NCBI GenBank assembly: GCA_963693365.1
Contig: CAVNZM010000016.1
Span: forward strand, 7,316,001 to 7,380,000
Reading direction: 5' to 3'
DNA from: Amoebidium appalachense
Taxonomy: Eukaryota > Ichthyosporea
DNA length: 64,000 nt
Below are positions 36,184-52,581 of this stretch, piece after piece. A program made the translations under genes and the position numbers. Each line of letters opens with the position of its first letter. The first letter of the stretch is position 1. Under the pieces are notes generated by a model. The model was given only the letters and a program-made list of their open reading frames with translations. It did no database searches and was not told the origin of the DNA.

Positions 36184-37546
36184 ACGTCAATGTGTACACG
36201 TGTATGTCTGTATGCCTGTGTTTGTCTGTTGGTGGGCATGTGCGAACGCACGTGCTGATACTACGCAGGCAAGACGCGACATATATACGGCATCGATGAT
36301 CATGGTGCAGTCCATACACACCGAATCCCTCCCCCCAGGGCATTATATCCCCCCCTCCTTCGGGCCACGTCCCCCTGCCCTCCTCCCCTAGGCTTCCCTG
36401 GCCACACGCACGCCGTCGGGCACACACATGTACATGTGCATCCCCCCCCACGTGCACCCTCCCGGCCCACACACACCCACACAAGAGAGACACACCCTAT
36501 TAAAATTAGGCCCTGGAGATGGGGGGGGGGGGGGGTCTGTGCCACGGTGTGTGTGTGACTATGTGTCTCGTGGTGTGTGCTAACCGTGTGTTCCTTGTAC
36601 AGCATGTTTGTGTGCTTGTACAGCATGTTTGTGTTCCTTGTACAGCGTGTGCCTGTGTGTGCGTGTTGTACATATTTGAGCACAAACTGTGTGTGTGTGA
36701 ACGTTCGAGAACACACAAATTAATCCATTAGAAGCCAACATGATCATGCAGAATGCAGCACGTTTAACCGTCTGAATGATTCGCAGAAAACGAACAACTT
36801 TAAATTCAAAAACCCGAAAACCCATATGACAGATTTCAAAATAACATCCAACCTGGCAAACTAAGATCCTTTAAGTATTCATGGCAAGGCAGTGTGCATT
36901 CATTCAGCGTCTCCAGATACACATTTCCGAGATGCAACATACTCAGTGGCTGAATCAATTCATGCATGACATAGTGTGTGGTCGTGCGCATGCATGCCAG
37001 GGCATGGCCAGCGCCTGTTATGGCCATATATGGATGACGTAGGCACCAGGGTGTCATGCAAGCAAAACCCCTCACACACATACATGCTTATCCCCCCCCC
37101 CCCCCCCCCCCCCCGGGCCCATCCTTCTACCAGTACAACAATCGTTCATGCCAGGGAACTTTGATTACCCCCCCTCCCTGCTATCGCATGAACACACATG
37201 CCCCTGCACACGCACACACGCCGGAATGCACAGCGGTGCAATGCTGTGGCACACATTCTTAATAGTGCACTGTCCCTCCCCACAGGTCCAGATTGTACCG
37301 AAACGATTACAGGCACACCCTGTACACACGTAAATACACTGCTTGCATGCACATGCACGTGCACGTCTGTATTATTGTGATGTTGGCATGATCTATAGCC
37401 AATGAAATCGATCAGCTGAACCAGCTATCCAATCAGAGCGCCTTATTTCCGCAATGGCCAAATCGGGTGCTGTATGTAGCCTCCCGAGGTGTTGTCCCTT
37501 TTTGCCCATACCCCCACAAATATACCTTATTATATACACACCGTGA

Positions 37547-37581
<35 letters not shown>

Positions 37582-37632
37582 GCACGCACACGCACACACA
37601 TGCACACACACACGCACACGCACATCTACGCG

Positions 37633-37709
<77 letters not shown>

Positions 37710-37717
37710 ACACACCC

Positions 37718-37754
<37 letters not shown>

Positions 37755-39145
37755 CTTCCTACTCCCACACTCCAGCGGTAAGTTCTGCTTCTGCCTATGA
37801 CAAATTCACAAGCACAACCCGGCTCCTTTGAAGGCAGGCCAACCACATACGGTTGCCAAGCATGTATGTATTGCTAAGTTTATTCTGGCTAGGTCAATGA
37901 GCACAGTGGTGAGAGGTGGATTGCTGTTAGAAAGTGATGCCTTTATGTTGGTGTGTGTGTGCTGGTTGGTGCATGCGTGTTCACAGGAGAGTATTAACTG
38001 TTATAGGATTGTGTTAAATTGTTGCTAGTCTTCGGGAAGTGGATGGGAAGCCGGGGGGCTGGGGGGAGGGGACGGGGGGGAGGAGGAGCAGAGGGAGTGG
38101 GAGGAAAAGAAAGGTGGGGGGGATGGGGTAGTGACGGGCTTGTCCGTGTCCCATATACTCACTGATACAAATGTGTGTGGGAAATCTTCCTTCCTCCCCC
38201 CCCCCCTCCCCCCCCCCCCACCTCTCACACCCACCCCCCTAACCCTTTCACCACTCCCCGTCCACCTCCCCCCTTTGCCACCTCCCCCTTCCCTCCCCCC
38301 CCCCCCCCCCCCCTTCTCCCTCTCCCAAATCATCATCACCAGTAGTATTGTTATTACACGGCTCAAGTGACTCCGGGGGGAAGGGGGGGGGGGGGGGGTG
38401 AAAGGGGGGAGGGGGCGTAGGGGGCTCAAGTGATGGGGGGGGGGGGGGGGGTAAATACTCAGTTCAGCCTCTCCCCTCCCCCCCCCCCCCCCCCCCCCCC
38501 CCAGCACTGCAAGTACTTTCTACCACCTTGCACCTTATCCAATCATAAAACCTATAGCTTCCTCTCCTTCCCCCCTCTCCCCCCGACCCTCCCACCCAAA
38601 AGAAAACATCTTCAAAACCATTACCAACCCAAATTTGGCTATTCTCAATTTATCGGTTCCGCATCCTCCCCCCCCCCCCCCCCCCTCCCCTCCCCCCTCC
38701 CACATTCCCCTTTCCGGGTCCACGCATGCACATGTTTCGTTGCCCTTCCCTCTTCCACACCAGCCCTAGCCTCCATCCACCCTCCTCCCCTAACACCCTC
38801 AGAAGCGGGAGGGAAGAAAGACACGGTGGCTACTGTGCGCAGTACTGGTTGCCAGAATTCAGGGGGGGGAGGGGGGAAGTCGTTCTAAAGCTTGATAATT
38901 AATTGTATACACGCTACCCGGGTATATTTGCTCTGTAGTTTGTAATACAAAGACGGACTGTAAAGGGCTGTGATTGTAATACGCAGAGATGATAAGCAAA
39001 TCGGACGGGGATTGAAACCGGGAGGCAGGCTGCAGATGGGGGAAGGGAAGGGTGGTTGTGGGGAAGGCGGCTGTGTGTTGGAGGAGAAGGAGGAAGGGAG
39101 GGGGGAAGGGGGCGGAGGAGGCGAGAGGGGACGCGGGGACAGTGT

Positions 39146-39234
<89 letters not shown>

Positions 39235-39248
39235 CGTGGGCGTGTGCA

Positions 39249-39292
<44 letters not shown>

Positions 39293-39371
39293 GGTGTGTG
39301 CGCGCGCGTGTGCGTGTGCATGCGTGTGTGCGTTTGTGTGTATGTGTTTGTGTGTATGTGTGTGTGTGTGT

Positions 39372-39414
<43 letters not shown>

Positions 39415-39491
39415 GGTGATGGTAGTTGCGGGATGGGTACCCGGGTTGGGTGGGTGGGTGGGCGGGTCTGTGTGTGTATGTGTGTTTGTGT

Positions 39492-39538
<47 letters not shown>
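39146..39538. repeat. GT microsatellite followed by 45-base G run
   Basis: Nearly pure (GT)n at 39146-39416, a short unique bridge, then an uninterrupted G run at 39494-39538. Long frames on both strands are Cys/Val or Thr/His artefacts. Confidence 0.9.
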
Positions 39539-39539
<1 letters not shown>

Positions 39540-40010
39540 GGGTGGAGGGATGGGGGGAAGTGGAGGGGGCATGCTAGCTAATACTAGTACCGCTTAGTCG
39601 TTGAGGTTCAGAAGGGTGTGGGAAGGCAAGGCAAGAAACATGCAATCAGATCAAGGATAGATGCGTTTTGATTCGACAGATAAGCGGTAAACCCATGAAG
39701 AGCCCTGTGCTTTCTGCAGCAAAAGCTCATGCCCAAATTTGGTCAATTTGATGAAGTGGGCTGTCCGACGTTTCACACCAAAGAAATCGACTCTGGCTGG
39801 TGATTGGCTACAACTCTAGAGCATACCCATATAGGGCAACTTCCTAATTAGGCCGTTACAACTAACTCTGTTCCAGATCGATATCCCAGTCCGTGGACAC
39901 GGAGAGGTGGATTTCTGAGGGTAGGAGGGGGTGGTAGGAGGAGCCCATCCACCGGAGTGGGGGAAGGGGGGGGGGGGGGGGGGGGGGGGGGGGAGGGGGG
40001 GGGGGGGGGG

Positions 40011-40050
<40 letters not shown>

Positions 40051-41059
40051 GAGATGGGTTAATTCGAAATGTTGCGATGAGCAAGCCCACCTATAGACAA
40101 CACGCCCACACCTCTGCCATCTTTTCCCTTCCACATGCACATTGATAATTTTCCACATCCACAATCGCAACGCCGTTTTATCGGCAGCCCCCCCCCCCCC
40201 CCCCCCCCCCAAAAATAAAATAAAATAAAATAAAATAAAAAAAATAACCGACCATGCCTTTGAGCAAACTTTGAGAGGAACGGTACGTAATCTCCATAGA
40301 CTATCCCCTAGACATCCGTGCGCAGTCAAACCACTGCGGCTTGCTTCCCCCCCCCCCCTCCCCCCCCCCCCCCCCCCCCCCCCCCCCACCTTCTTACCCA
40401 GCTAGAGGCCCCATCATCCTTCACACATACCAACCTGGACTAACCTGTCCACCTCCCAACTCTGGTACACTGCAGACACTCTCCGTGCCTCCCCCCCCCC
40501 CCCCAATTCCTCTTCTCTCCTCCCCCTGCTGCCCCTCCCTCCCCCTCCCCCCCCCCCCCCGGGCCCTTCCCCTTATCCCCCCCACAACCCCCCGTCTCCA
40601 AGCACCGACCCCATCTGCCTAGCAGCCCAAGGATCCCCTTTTTGCTATCTCCTTTCTCCTTCTGGCAGGACACGAATTACTTCCCCCCACACCCCTCCAT
40701 TCCCCAATGTCTTTGACCACACCTGCGAATCTACCCATTGTACCCCATGTGTATCTGTTCCTGCTGTCATCCTCTTGGCACACACACAGATGTCACACAC
40801 TGCAGTCATTCTCCCCACAGCAACCATATCACGTAGGGCTACCTTTCCCGTATACATCGTGCCACATTATAGAGGCACTTTTTCTCACCAACCTTCCCCC
40901 CACCTTCACCCCTCCTCCCCCCTCCCTCCCTCCCCTCCCCCTCCCCCAAAAACCCCACCTCTCAAACCATAGGCATGTCAGTCCAATCATAGTGTCTACT
41001 TTCGCAATTTTTTCACATGGTGTAGGTTTATGTCATGGTGGTGGTTGTTTTCTTCTTTA

Positions 41060-41095
<36 letters not shown>

Positions 41096-42551
41096 GGGGG
41101 GAGGACAGATTAGTTCTGAACTCGTGCACATATGAATTGTAGATTTGAACTGATACATGATGGCCGGTATGTAGCCGTGGATGTGCATGCTCCGAAATAG
41201 CAACGTACTCTATTCCCCCCCTCCCCCCCCTCCCCACCCCCTCTCCCCTCCAAAAAAAGAAACGCTCGAACCCCCCCCCCCTCCCCCAGCCCCCCCCCCC
41301 AAAAAAGAAACACTCGAACACTCGAACCCTCCTCCTCCCCCCCCTCCCCCCCCCCCCCCCCCCCCCCCCCCCACACACACACACAGATACAGGCACGCAC
41401 ATCACCCCACTGACTGTCTCAGCCAGTACATCACCGTACCCACAGAGAATGTGCATGAACATGCTCCGTCAGACACAGAATTTTCATCAATGATGACATG
41501 TGATTCGTTGAACGTAGCAAGATTCGCGGTCACTCACGAAGCCTTCCCAGGATAATCAAAGCACATACCATGCAATTAGCCTCACATTGTTATAGTTCTC
41601 CAACTCCGTCATTTGTTGCGGCAGAAAGTTTCCATAATCGGCCCTTTTGTATGTGGCCCCAACACTCTCTGTTTCTTGGGGCCCAATTTTCATGCCATGA
41701 TTCGGCCACGAAACGAACAAAGGTGCCCAACCAAGCATCATCGAGCAACTTAGTGTCTAGTTTGGATCAGTTGACACCATCCGGTACATTGGCATGCAAA
41801 TGTGTTGTGTACAGTGCCGGTGACGTAGAAAAGGTTAGAGATAAAAGAGTGTGAGACGTGATTCTTGAACCACTCCATAACCAGTTAAAGTTTCCCCCCT
41901 TCATTTCCGGGCTCGGCAGCTTGCCCCAAGAAACTACCTCTACGGTTCCGCAATCCTCTTCGGAATTTGAAAAGGGTTGAGGGTTTGCGGAGCTGGGGGG
42001 AAGGTGGTGGCGGCGGTGGTGGTTGTGGTGAGGTGGCGGGGGGAGGCAGCATGCCTAAGGGATTCTGATTCAACTAACATACAGCGCTGGTAATCCCCTC
42101 CCCCCCCCCCCTCCTCCCCCCTCCCCCCCTTCCCCCCACCTCCACCACCACATGTGTACACACTCACACCCTTTCCCTCTCAAAAAATGGTGTAGGGGCA
42201 GTAAGGTTGGCTTTAACCGTGGCTGAGCCGTAGCTACGCTGTCACGGTGTGCTTTTATTTTATTTTATTTATTTATTTATTTATTTTTTTTTTTTTGGGG
42301 GGGGGGGGGGGGGGAGGGAGGGGATAGGGGGGAGGGATGAAGGGAAGGGGAAGGGGGGAAGGCGGCCAGGAGCCCAAGGCTTGCATTGGACGAGAGGCAT
42401 TTTATTCTTTACCGTTGAAGCGGCTGCGGGGGATATAAAAGCTCTGCAAAAAATTGTTAAGGGGACCTAATATAGGTATCTGAGATTAAGCGGGAAAGGG
42501 GCAAAGGGTGACTCGATAATGTCTTAAAAAGTGTGAACAGGCTGCGCTATT

Positions 42552-42720
42552 GGGCCCGGAGGGGAGAGTGGGGGGGGAGGGGGGATGATGGGAGGGAGGC
42601 AGGCTGGCCCAATCTGGATGGCTGGATAGTATGTAGTAATACTATCATAGATTGGGCCAGCCATCCCCCCTCCCCCCCCCCCCCCCCCCCCTCCCTCCCC
42701 CTCCCTTCTCCCTGATAAAT
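42552..42720. repeat. Foldback hairpin with G-rich left and C-rich right flank
   Basis: A perfect 14-bp inverted repeat, GGCTGGCCCAATCT at 42602-42615 and its complement at 42649-42662, encloses a second stem (42625-42632 with 42639-42646). Outside lie a G-rich tract on the left and a C-rich tract on the right, which extend the pairing. Same architecture as the 9876-10150 element. Confidence 0.65.
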
Positions 42721-42969
42721 CCTAATAACTACGCAGCTACCTATTGAGGTAGCCTATGATAGTTCTGGGTGATATAGAGACAAGGGGATTGATAATATAA
42801 CCACAATGTAGTTAGTAGGAAGTTAGCCACTCAGGCAGATTGGATTTCAAGTCATATGGTGGCAAGAGGGCAAGTTTAAAACTTGACAGAATAATTACAA
42901 TACACTGTGACACCAACTGCAAGGGTCCAAATAAATGACGATGAAGTAGTGCACAACGGGCGGCCGCAG

Positions 42970-43034
<65 letters not shown>

Positions 43035-43099
43035 GGGGAGAGGGGGGAGAGGGGGGGGGGGGGGGGGGGGGCGGGGGTGGGTGGGTGGGTGGGTGGGTA

Positions 43100-43131
<32 letters not shown>

Positions 43132-43227
43132 AGAGGAGTGGGAGGTGCAATTGAATGATTTTGAAAGCGAGCTCGAGCTTCATAAATTTAGTACGGCAGC
43201 TCGCTGAAGGGGCGACAAAATGCCCAG

Positions 43228-43410
43228 GCCTGGAATTAGCCGCTCAAGGAGCCCTAATATTTGGCAGCCAAAAATATTCACATTCGCATTATTGTGTGAA
43301 AAGACGATTAATCGTATTTATAAAATTATATTGAGGTATGCGTATTTAGGGGCGATAATACGATTATGGCATGCCAAACGCGCCTAAACACGCAAGATAT
43401 GCCCGCTCGA
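43228..43410. repeat. MITE-like fragment sharing blocks with 46.2-46.5 kb
   Basis: Contains AATTAGCCGCTCAAGGAGCC (about 43235), which recurs at about 46419 and 46498. It also has GAAAAGACGAT and TGCCAAACGCGCC, which resemble blocks of the small inverted-repeat element at 46290. AT-rich, no coding capacity. Confidence 0.5.
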
Positions 43411-43865
43411 TCGTATTTACGTTTCATCAATAGAATGCTAAATACAAAGTGTATCGATCAGATGTTTGATTGGGCGGAGGGATGCAATCGATAATAATAC
43501 ACCTAGTACTTCGAAATGCACATAAAAGTCATATTTTGAGCGCAGTTTGCATCTTTCTATATACATAACATTTATAAAGATACTTTTTCTACCTATATTT
43601 TTTTTAATCTACTTCTATTGTAAGAAAAAAAGGCATTATTTGGAGAAGAACAGGTGCCGATCCGGTTTCCACCAACTCACAGCTAAAATAACTATAAAAG
43701 GTTGCGACAATGTCAAAACCAGGGTTCGAAGGACGGTGGAGCCCATTTACGGAAGTCGAAATCCCGTTTCGGAAAACCTCTTGAAAATCGGAATGCTCCG
43801 TCGGAGCAGGCCCACCAAAAATCGTAATCGTCGCGCATAAGTAAACTTGAGTACTTGTACTTGAG

Positions 43866-43945
43866 TTGGTTAACATTGTGAGAATAATCCCAATTAATAA
43901 CTTGAATTGGTTAACATTGTGAGAATAATCTTAATTAGTAATGCA
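43866..43945. repeat. Tandem duplication next to the hAT relic
   Basis: Two adjacent copies of a 40-base unit containing TTGGTTAACATTGTGAGAAT, directly before the transposase-derived sequence. Confidence 0.8.
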
Positions 43946-44249
43946 ACAAGTGAACGTGGCTTCTCTGGTGTGAATATCATTAAGACTTCTCTCAGATTTA
44001 GCACGTATGACAACACAGACTGTGCACAATCAGCTCATGATAGCCATGAATGGGCCGGATATAGAGGCAGATGTGAAGCACGTGAAAGCTGAGCTTAATT
44101 TTCAGGAAGAAATGGCTAAGAAATTAGTTAAAGAGGGCAAACTGAAAGGGTTAACTGTAGTAGGGGCCAAGGAGCAGCTGGAAAAGGCCCAGGTGGCCGA
44201 GGCATGCAGCAGCCCAAAAGATGGCTCTGGCAGATTTCCTGCCTTTTGA
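43930..44249 (+). pseudogene. hAT transposase C-terminal dimerisation region, decayed
   Basis: The first frame reads ISNATSERGFSGVNIIKTSL, matching the hAT C-terminal signature (P/I)xSNAxSERxFSxxxxIKTxLR. After a one-base frame change near 44000 it continues MTTQTVHNQLMIAMNGPDIE, matching the usual continuation LR..ST..., then hydrophobic residues and NGP. The remaining 60 residues are Lys/Glu-rich and unlike the family. The catalytic core and zinc finger are absent, so this is a dead fragment. It is not part of the complete hAT-type element at 21632, though it may come from a related family. Confidence 0.7.
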
Positions 44250-44720
44250 CTGGAACAGGGTGCACAATGTGTATATTGCCAACCCTTTCAAATAAATTGG
44301 ATCTCTGACAACACACCAGCACCTACAGTAGTAACCGTCAAGTAGTCTCCCTTGTTTTCATTTAAAAATTCTGGGGGAGGGGAGGGGAGGGAGGGAGGGA
44401 GGGGGAGGGGGGGGGGGGGGGGGGGGAGTGAGTTTAGGCAGCAACATGGGAAGCTCAGGCAGAAATCGAATGTTTGGGGGGGGGGGGGGGAGAGGGGGGG
44501 GGGGGGGAAGAAAATCACGTTGGGTGCACGTGGTTGTGTTTGTGTTTGTGTGTGTGTGAGTTAATTTTTCTTTGCAATTGTGTGTGTGTGTGTGGTGGGT
44601 ATGTAATACTATGCACGGTGTGTGTCTGTGTGTATGTGTACAGGTGTGGGTGTGTGTATTTGTGTCAGTGGTAATCGGTGTGTGTGTGTCTATGTTGTGT
44701 GCATGTGTGCACATATATGT

Positions 44721-44755
<35 letters not shown>

Positions 44756-44967
44756 TGTGTACACGTGTGTGTGTGCATGACATTGTGTGCACGTGTGTGT
44801 GTGTTTTGTGTCAACAGTTATGGTGTGTGTGTATGTATCACGGTACAGTGTGTGCATGTATGTGTGTGTGTGTGCAGTGTGGTGTGTATGTATGCAGGGT
44901 GTGTGTGTCTGTGTATGTGTGTGTACATGCCAGTGTGGGTGTGTGTGTTTGTGCCAACGGTTTCTTG

Positions 44968-45007
<40 letters not shown>

Positions 45008-45973
45008 CCACGGGGTGTGTGTGCTTGCGCCGTGTACATATGTACGTACGTATACATGGTGTGTGTGTGCAGTGTAAGTGTGTGTGTGTGCGCGCGCGTG
45101 TGTGTGTGTTTGTGTGTGTGTGGGTGGGTGGGTGCATAGCATGTGATTGTACAGGGTAGATGCATGTGCACGTTTGAAATACAGTTATCATGATCTGAGA
45201 TAGTATGTGCCTGTGCACGTGTACTAGCCTAGGTCACATGTGTGGTGTCACGGCTGTGTATGTGGGGTGCATGTGTGCCTTTGAACGGAACACAGTGGTG
45301 CACAGTGTGTGTATTGCCTGCCATTTGCGTGCCACTGATCGTTGGTACACGTGGCACCTGCACCTGGTGGCCGTCGACTCTGAGCATCTAGATCCATTCC
45401 ATGTTTAGGCCTTCCTGGGGGGGAAGGGGGGGGGGGGGGAGTACTAGTAGGGGGGGGGGGGGGGGACCCGCCTGAGAGGGGGGGGGGGGAGGGGTGAGGC
45501 CGGAGCGGCAGTGGGGGGAGAAGGAGGGGCAGCACTGGCGGAGGGAACGGTGGGCAGCGGAGGAGGGGGGGAATGGGGTTCGATTTCTGGGGGGGGGAAG
45601 TTTTGAAGTGGAGGCCGGCCTATATATACATGCGCAGGCATATGCATTGTATGTTCATGTGGCCATGCATGGCTATGATGCATATGTGGTGTCACGGCTG
45701 TGTGTGTTTAAATGTGTGTGTGTGTGTGTCTGTGTGTGTGTGTGTGTGTGTGCGCGCGTGGGTGTGTGCATAAATGTGTTTGGTGTGACAACATGTACAT
45801 GTGCTAGGCTGGCGCTCTAGTCAGGGTCTGCCATTGAACATTCTACAGGGACAGGGAGACACGTACGTACGTGTGCAGCTTGTGTGGGTGGTGTATGCCC
45901 CGTGTATGATGATACCTGCGAAGTCATGAGAAGCTTCTCCCCGGGGGCGGGGCGGGGCGGGGGGGGCGGGGGG

Positions 45974-46040
<67 letters not shown>

Positions 46041-46195
46041 CTCTCGGGCGTTCCGATTCGGCCGGGACGATTTTCGGAACTGTGTTTTCAAATATCGGAA
46101 ATTCCGATTTTTTTTCTCGTAACTTCGAACCCTGGTCAAAACTGGATGGATCGGATCGATCCAATGGAAGCTTACTGCGCTTATGATTGGGCGAA
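44250..46195. repeat. GT-rich and G-rich simple sequence, including a 64-base G run
   Basis: G-rich blocks at 44370-44510 and 45417-45600, irregular GT-rich sequence at 44520-45125 and 45705-45755, and an uninterrupted G run at 45977-46040. A short open segment ending SEHLDPFHV at 45408 has normal composition but no supporting context. Confidence 0.8.
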
Positions 46196-46540
46196 AGATA
46201 TATCGTCTTTTCGAAAAGCACGAAAATCATCTTTTCGAAAAGACGATATAAAAGCGATCCCATCGACTTTTCGCGAGATATAATTCTGCGGCGTGTTTGG
46301 CACGACACAAATACGTATTCGTGGTATTGCGCGAAAATACGAATACGATGAAAAGACGATATAACTGCGCTGCCAAACACGCCCTTAGCTTGCAACAGCC
46401 TGATATCCCCCCCCTCCCAATTAGCCGCTCAAGAAGCCTAAATATAATAAATATATTAGCTTGCAATTAATTCAGCTGATATCCCGGCCCCCCTCCCAAT
46501 TAGCCGCTCAAGGAGCCCTAGCTTGCAACAGCCTGATATA
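46196..46540. mobile_element. Nested small inverted-repeat (MITE-like) elements
   Basis: A perfect 19-bp inverted repeat (46200-46218 and 46231-46249, core CTTTTCGAAAAG) is followed by a 94-bp unit bounded by the 13-bp inverted repeat GGCGTGTTTGGCA (46290-46302 and 46371-46383). After it, a roughly 80-100-base unit containing CCCAATTAGCCGCTCAAG and GCTTGCAA is repeated, ending in a C run. No target duplication was clear. GGCGTGTTTGG-type termini are common in plant MITEs; the superfamily here is not assigned. Confidence 0.5.
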
Positions 46541-47678
46541 TCCCCCCCCCCCCCCCCCCCCCCCCCCATATCTGCCCCCGAGTCACTCAGTGCAAGACCC
46601 GGGCCTCAGTGCCCGGCCCAGGGACCCAAGCGTATGGGTGGCCCTTCATGATGCCATGTTAATTGAGGGGTTCAAAAATAGCTTCTGATTTTCCATGGTC
46701 TATGGACAGCAAACACGTTAGGTCTGTACCATATCATTGGCCTTGTACGCCAGCCAGCCAGTTACCAGCCTAGAGAATGAATTGGCCCAGCATCCTATGC
46801 AGAAGATATGTATACGTATATGGTGACTGTACGTACGTCGGGTCATTGTGTGACCGTTGTTTTGGGACTTGCTGGAAAGATTTTTGATTTGAACGAGCCG
46901 ACTGTCACAAATATGCCAATCGGAACGCAATCGGAAATAGTGCACGAATCAGCTTGCAGGAGCGCTTTGATTGGTGGAGCAGGTGCACAAGCATGAATAC
47001 TCTTGAAGAGCTGTCCTATGTACGATACAGCATGATGCCTGTGGGGATAGAATACAGTCCGTTCGCTATATCAGCAAGGCCCCTTTATTTCTCTATTTTT
47101 TTTTTTTTTTTCTTTCTTGGGAAGAATTGGGGCTGGCATACAGTATTTTGTCCGCACGGAGATATTCTGGCTCTTGTGAGAAGGGCCCCTGGGGTTGAGT
47201 GAATCAATTCGGGTTGTACAAGGCGAGTCGGGTCAACTGGGAGCCACTAAAGCAGATCGATCTGCCATGCGGGGCCACGCCTCACTGAACATCTTTTACA
47301 CCGTCTGCACAAGATTTTCGTGCGATTTCTTCCTTCTCCAAAAAGAAAAAACTGTGGATTTGCAATAAGAAAATGTATACAGTCTGTTAGTGTCGTACAG
47401 CGAAAGGAGGCCGGGAGACGTATGCAAAGAACATCATTCCCTTTGGCCTCGGCGAGGCTGGCTCCCCAGACTATCTGTGGAGCCTTTTGCGCAAAATGGC
47501 TAAATTCCTTTGATCTACCTTCCATAAAAGGTGCATTCGCGGATATTCGCGTGACGTCCCGCAAGGATGTAGCTAAACACGCGGGCCGGCCTCGCCTCGC
47601 CGCGCGCGCTGGAGCGGCAAAAGTTCAGTCTTGCCGTACGTGTCTGCACAAGGGTGGGTGTCTGTACCAAACGCAACC
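46541..47678. other. Spacer upstream of ATP synthase beta
   Basis: Mostly normal complexity with a C run at 46534-46566 and a T run at 47098-47110. It contains a CCAAT box near 46972. It should include the ATP synthase beta promoter; no gene was recognised. Confidence 0.4.
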
Positions 47679-51643
<3,965 letters not shown>

Positions 51644-52294
51644 GCCCCCACGAATGTAGACGAGTAAAGCATGTACATGCCTGTTAATATACATCCACCC
51701 TTGTGGTGAAATCCCTCTTTGCAAAGTGTCCAAGTCTGGTCAATGCCGCTACGGAGATGGTGGCACATTGTGTGCACTTGTGTTTTCTTCTTTTGGGGGG
51801 GGGGGGGGGGGGTTGGTGGGCAGAGAGGAAGGTTGGTGTTTAAACACAGCTGCTTACACCTCCCTCTTCATGGTGATAACTGACATGTGTACACACACAA
51901 TGCTGTGCCGATCGGCCCAGGGTCGTTGGGATGTTGGGGATTACATTGATCGGCCATTATGTGTGGTGTGTGTGTGTATTGGGATGGGGGGGGGGGGGGG
52001 GGGAGATTTGTCGAGTGTGTGGTTTTGCTTTGCCCGGCTGCAGCCAGTCCAAAAACGTTCCCGCACTTGAAGTCATTATTGTAATTCTCGAAAAGTAGTA
52101 GGGACGGCACCTGCATGCCCCTGTAGCTTGAAATTGGGAAATATGGAGCAGTGTGCGTTCATGGCCAGTACAGAGCTTGCAGTGCATGGCAGGTCGATGT
52201 CACAAGCTTGCTTTTGTTTTGTGTGGGTGGGCTGTGTTCAGAGAGCCGTGGGCGGGGGCGCATGGGTGCCTTTGCCGATCGGGTATATATATAT
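51644..52294. other. Spacer between ATP synthase beta and retrotransposon copy 2
   Basis: Includes the ATP synthase 3' UTR (AGTAAA at about 51662 is a possible variant poly(A) signal) and two G runs (51795-51812, 51986-52002). No gene seen. Confidence 0.4.
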
Positions 52295-52528
52295 GGGGGT
52301 TTACGCTGTTTACTCGAGGCAAAGAGAACCAGTCTCAGGTATGGGGGGGGGTTTTGCTCGGAATATCCCCTCAGCGGTATATCATGATCACGTACATAGA
52401 TGTCGGGTGATAAGGAGAAATCAATTAGTTCGGGTTCCCCGTTTTTTTTTTTTTTTTTTGTTTTTTTTTATTTTTTTATTTTTTAATTTTTTTAAAGGGG
52501 CTCCCCTGGGACACTCGGTATCAGCTGG

Positions 52529-52581
<53 letters not shown>

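Larger units (their letters stand above)
35899..43227. other. Seven-kilobase gene-poor region of simple repeats
   Basis: No gene recognised. Contents include GT at 36145-36182; a short tandem repeat with TTGTACAGCATGTTTGTGT units at 36592-36650; CA and C blocks at 37540-37752; C and G blocks at 38195-38500; GT at 39146-39416 with a 45-base G run at 39494-39538; G then GA runs at 39966-40050; C blocks at 40187-40210 and 40346-40387; a G block at 41061-41094; C blocks at 41340-41372; and G blocks at 42996-43130. Islands of normal sequence (36700-37070, 39590-39930, 41380-42000) contain CCAAT boxes but no supported exon. Confidence 0.6.

Noticed and set aside
45205-45408. Possible terminal exon ending SEHLDPFHV
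   Set aside because: Composition is plausible, but no upstream exon, family match or clear acceptor was found.
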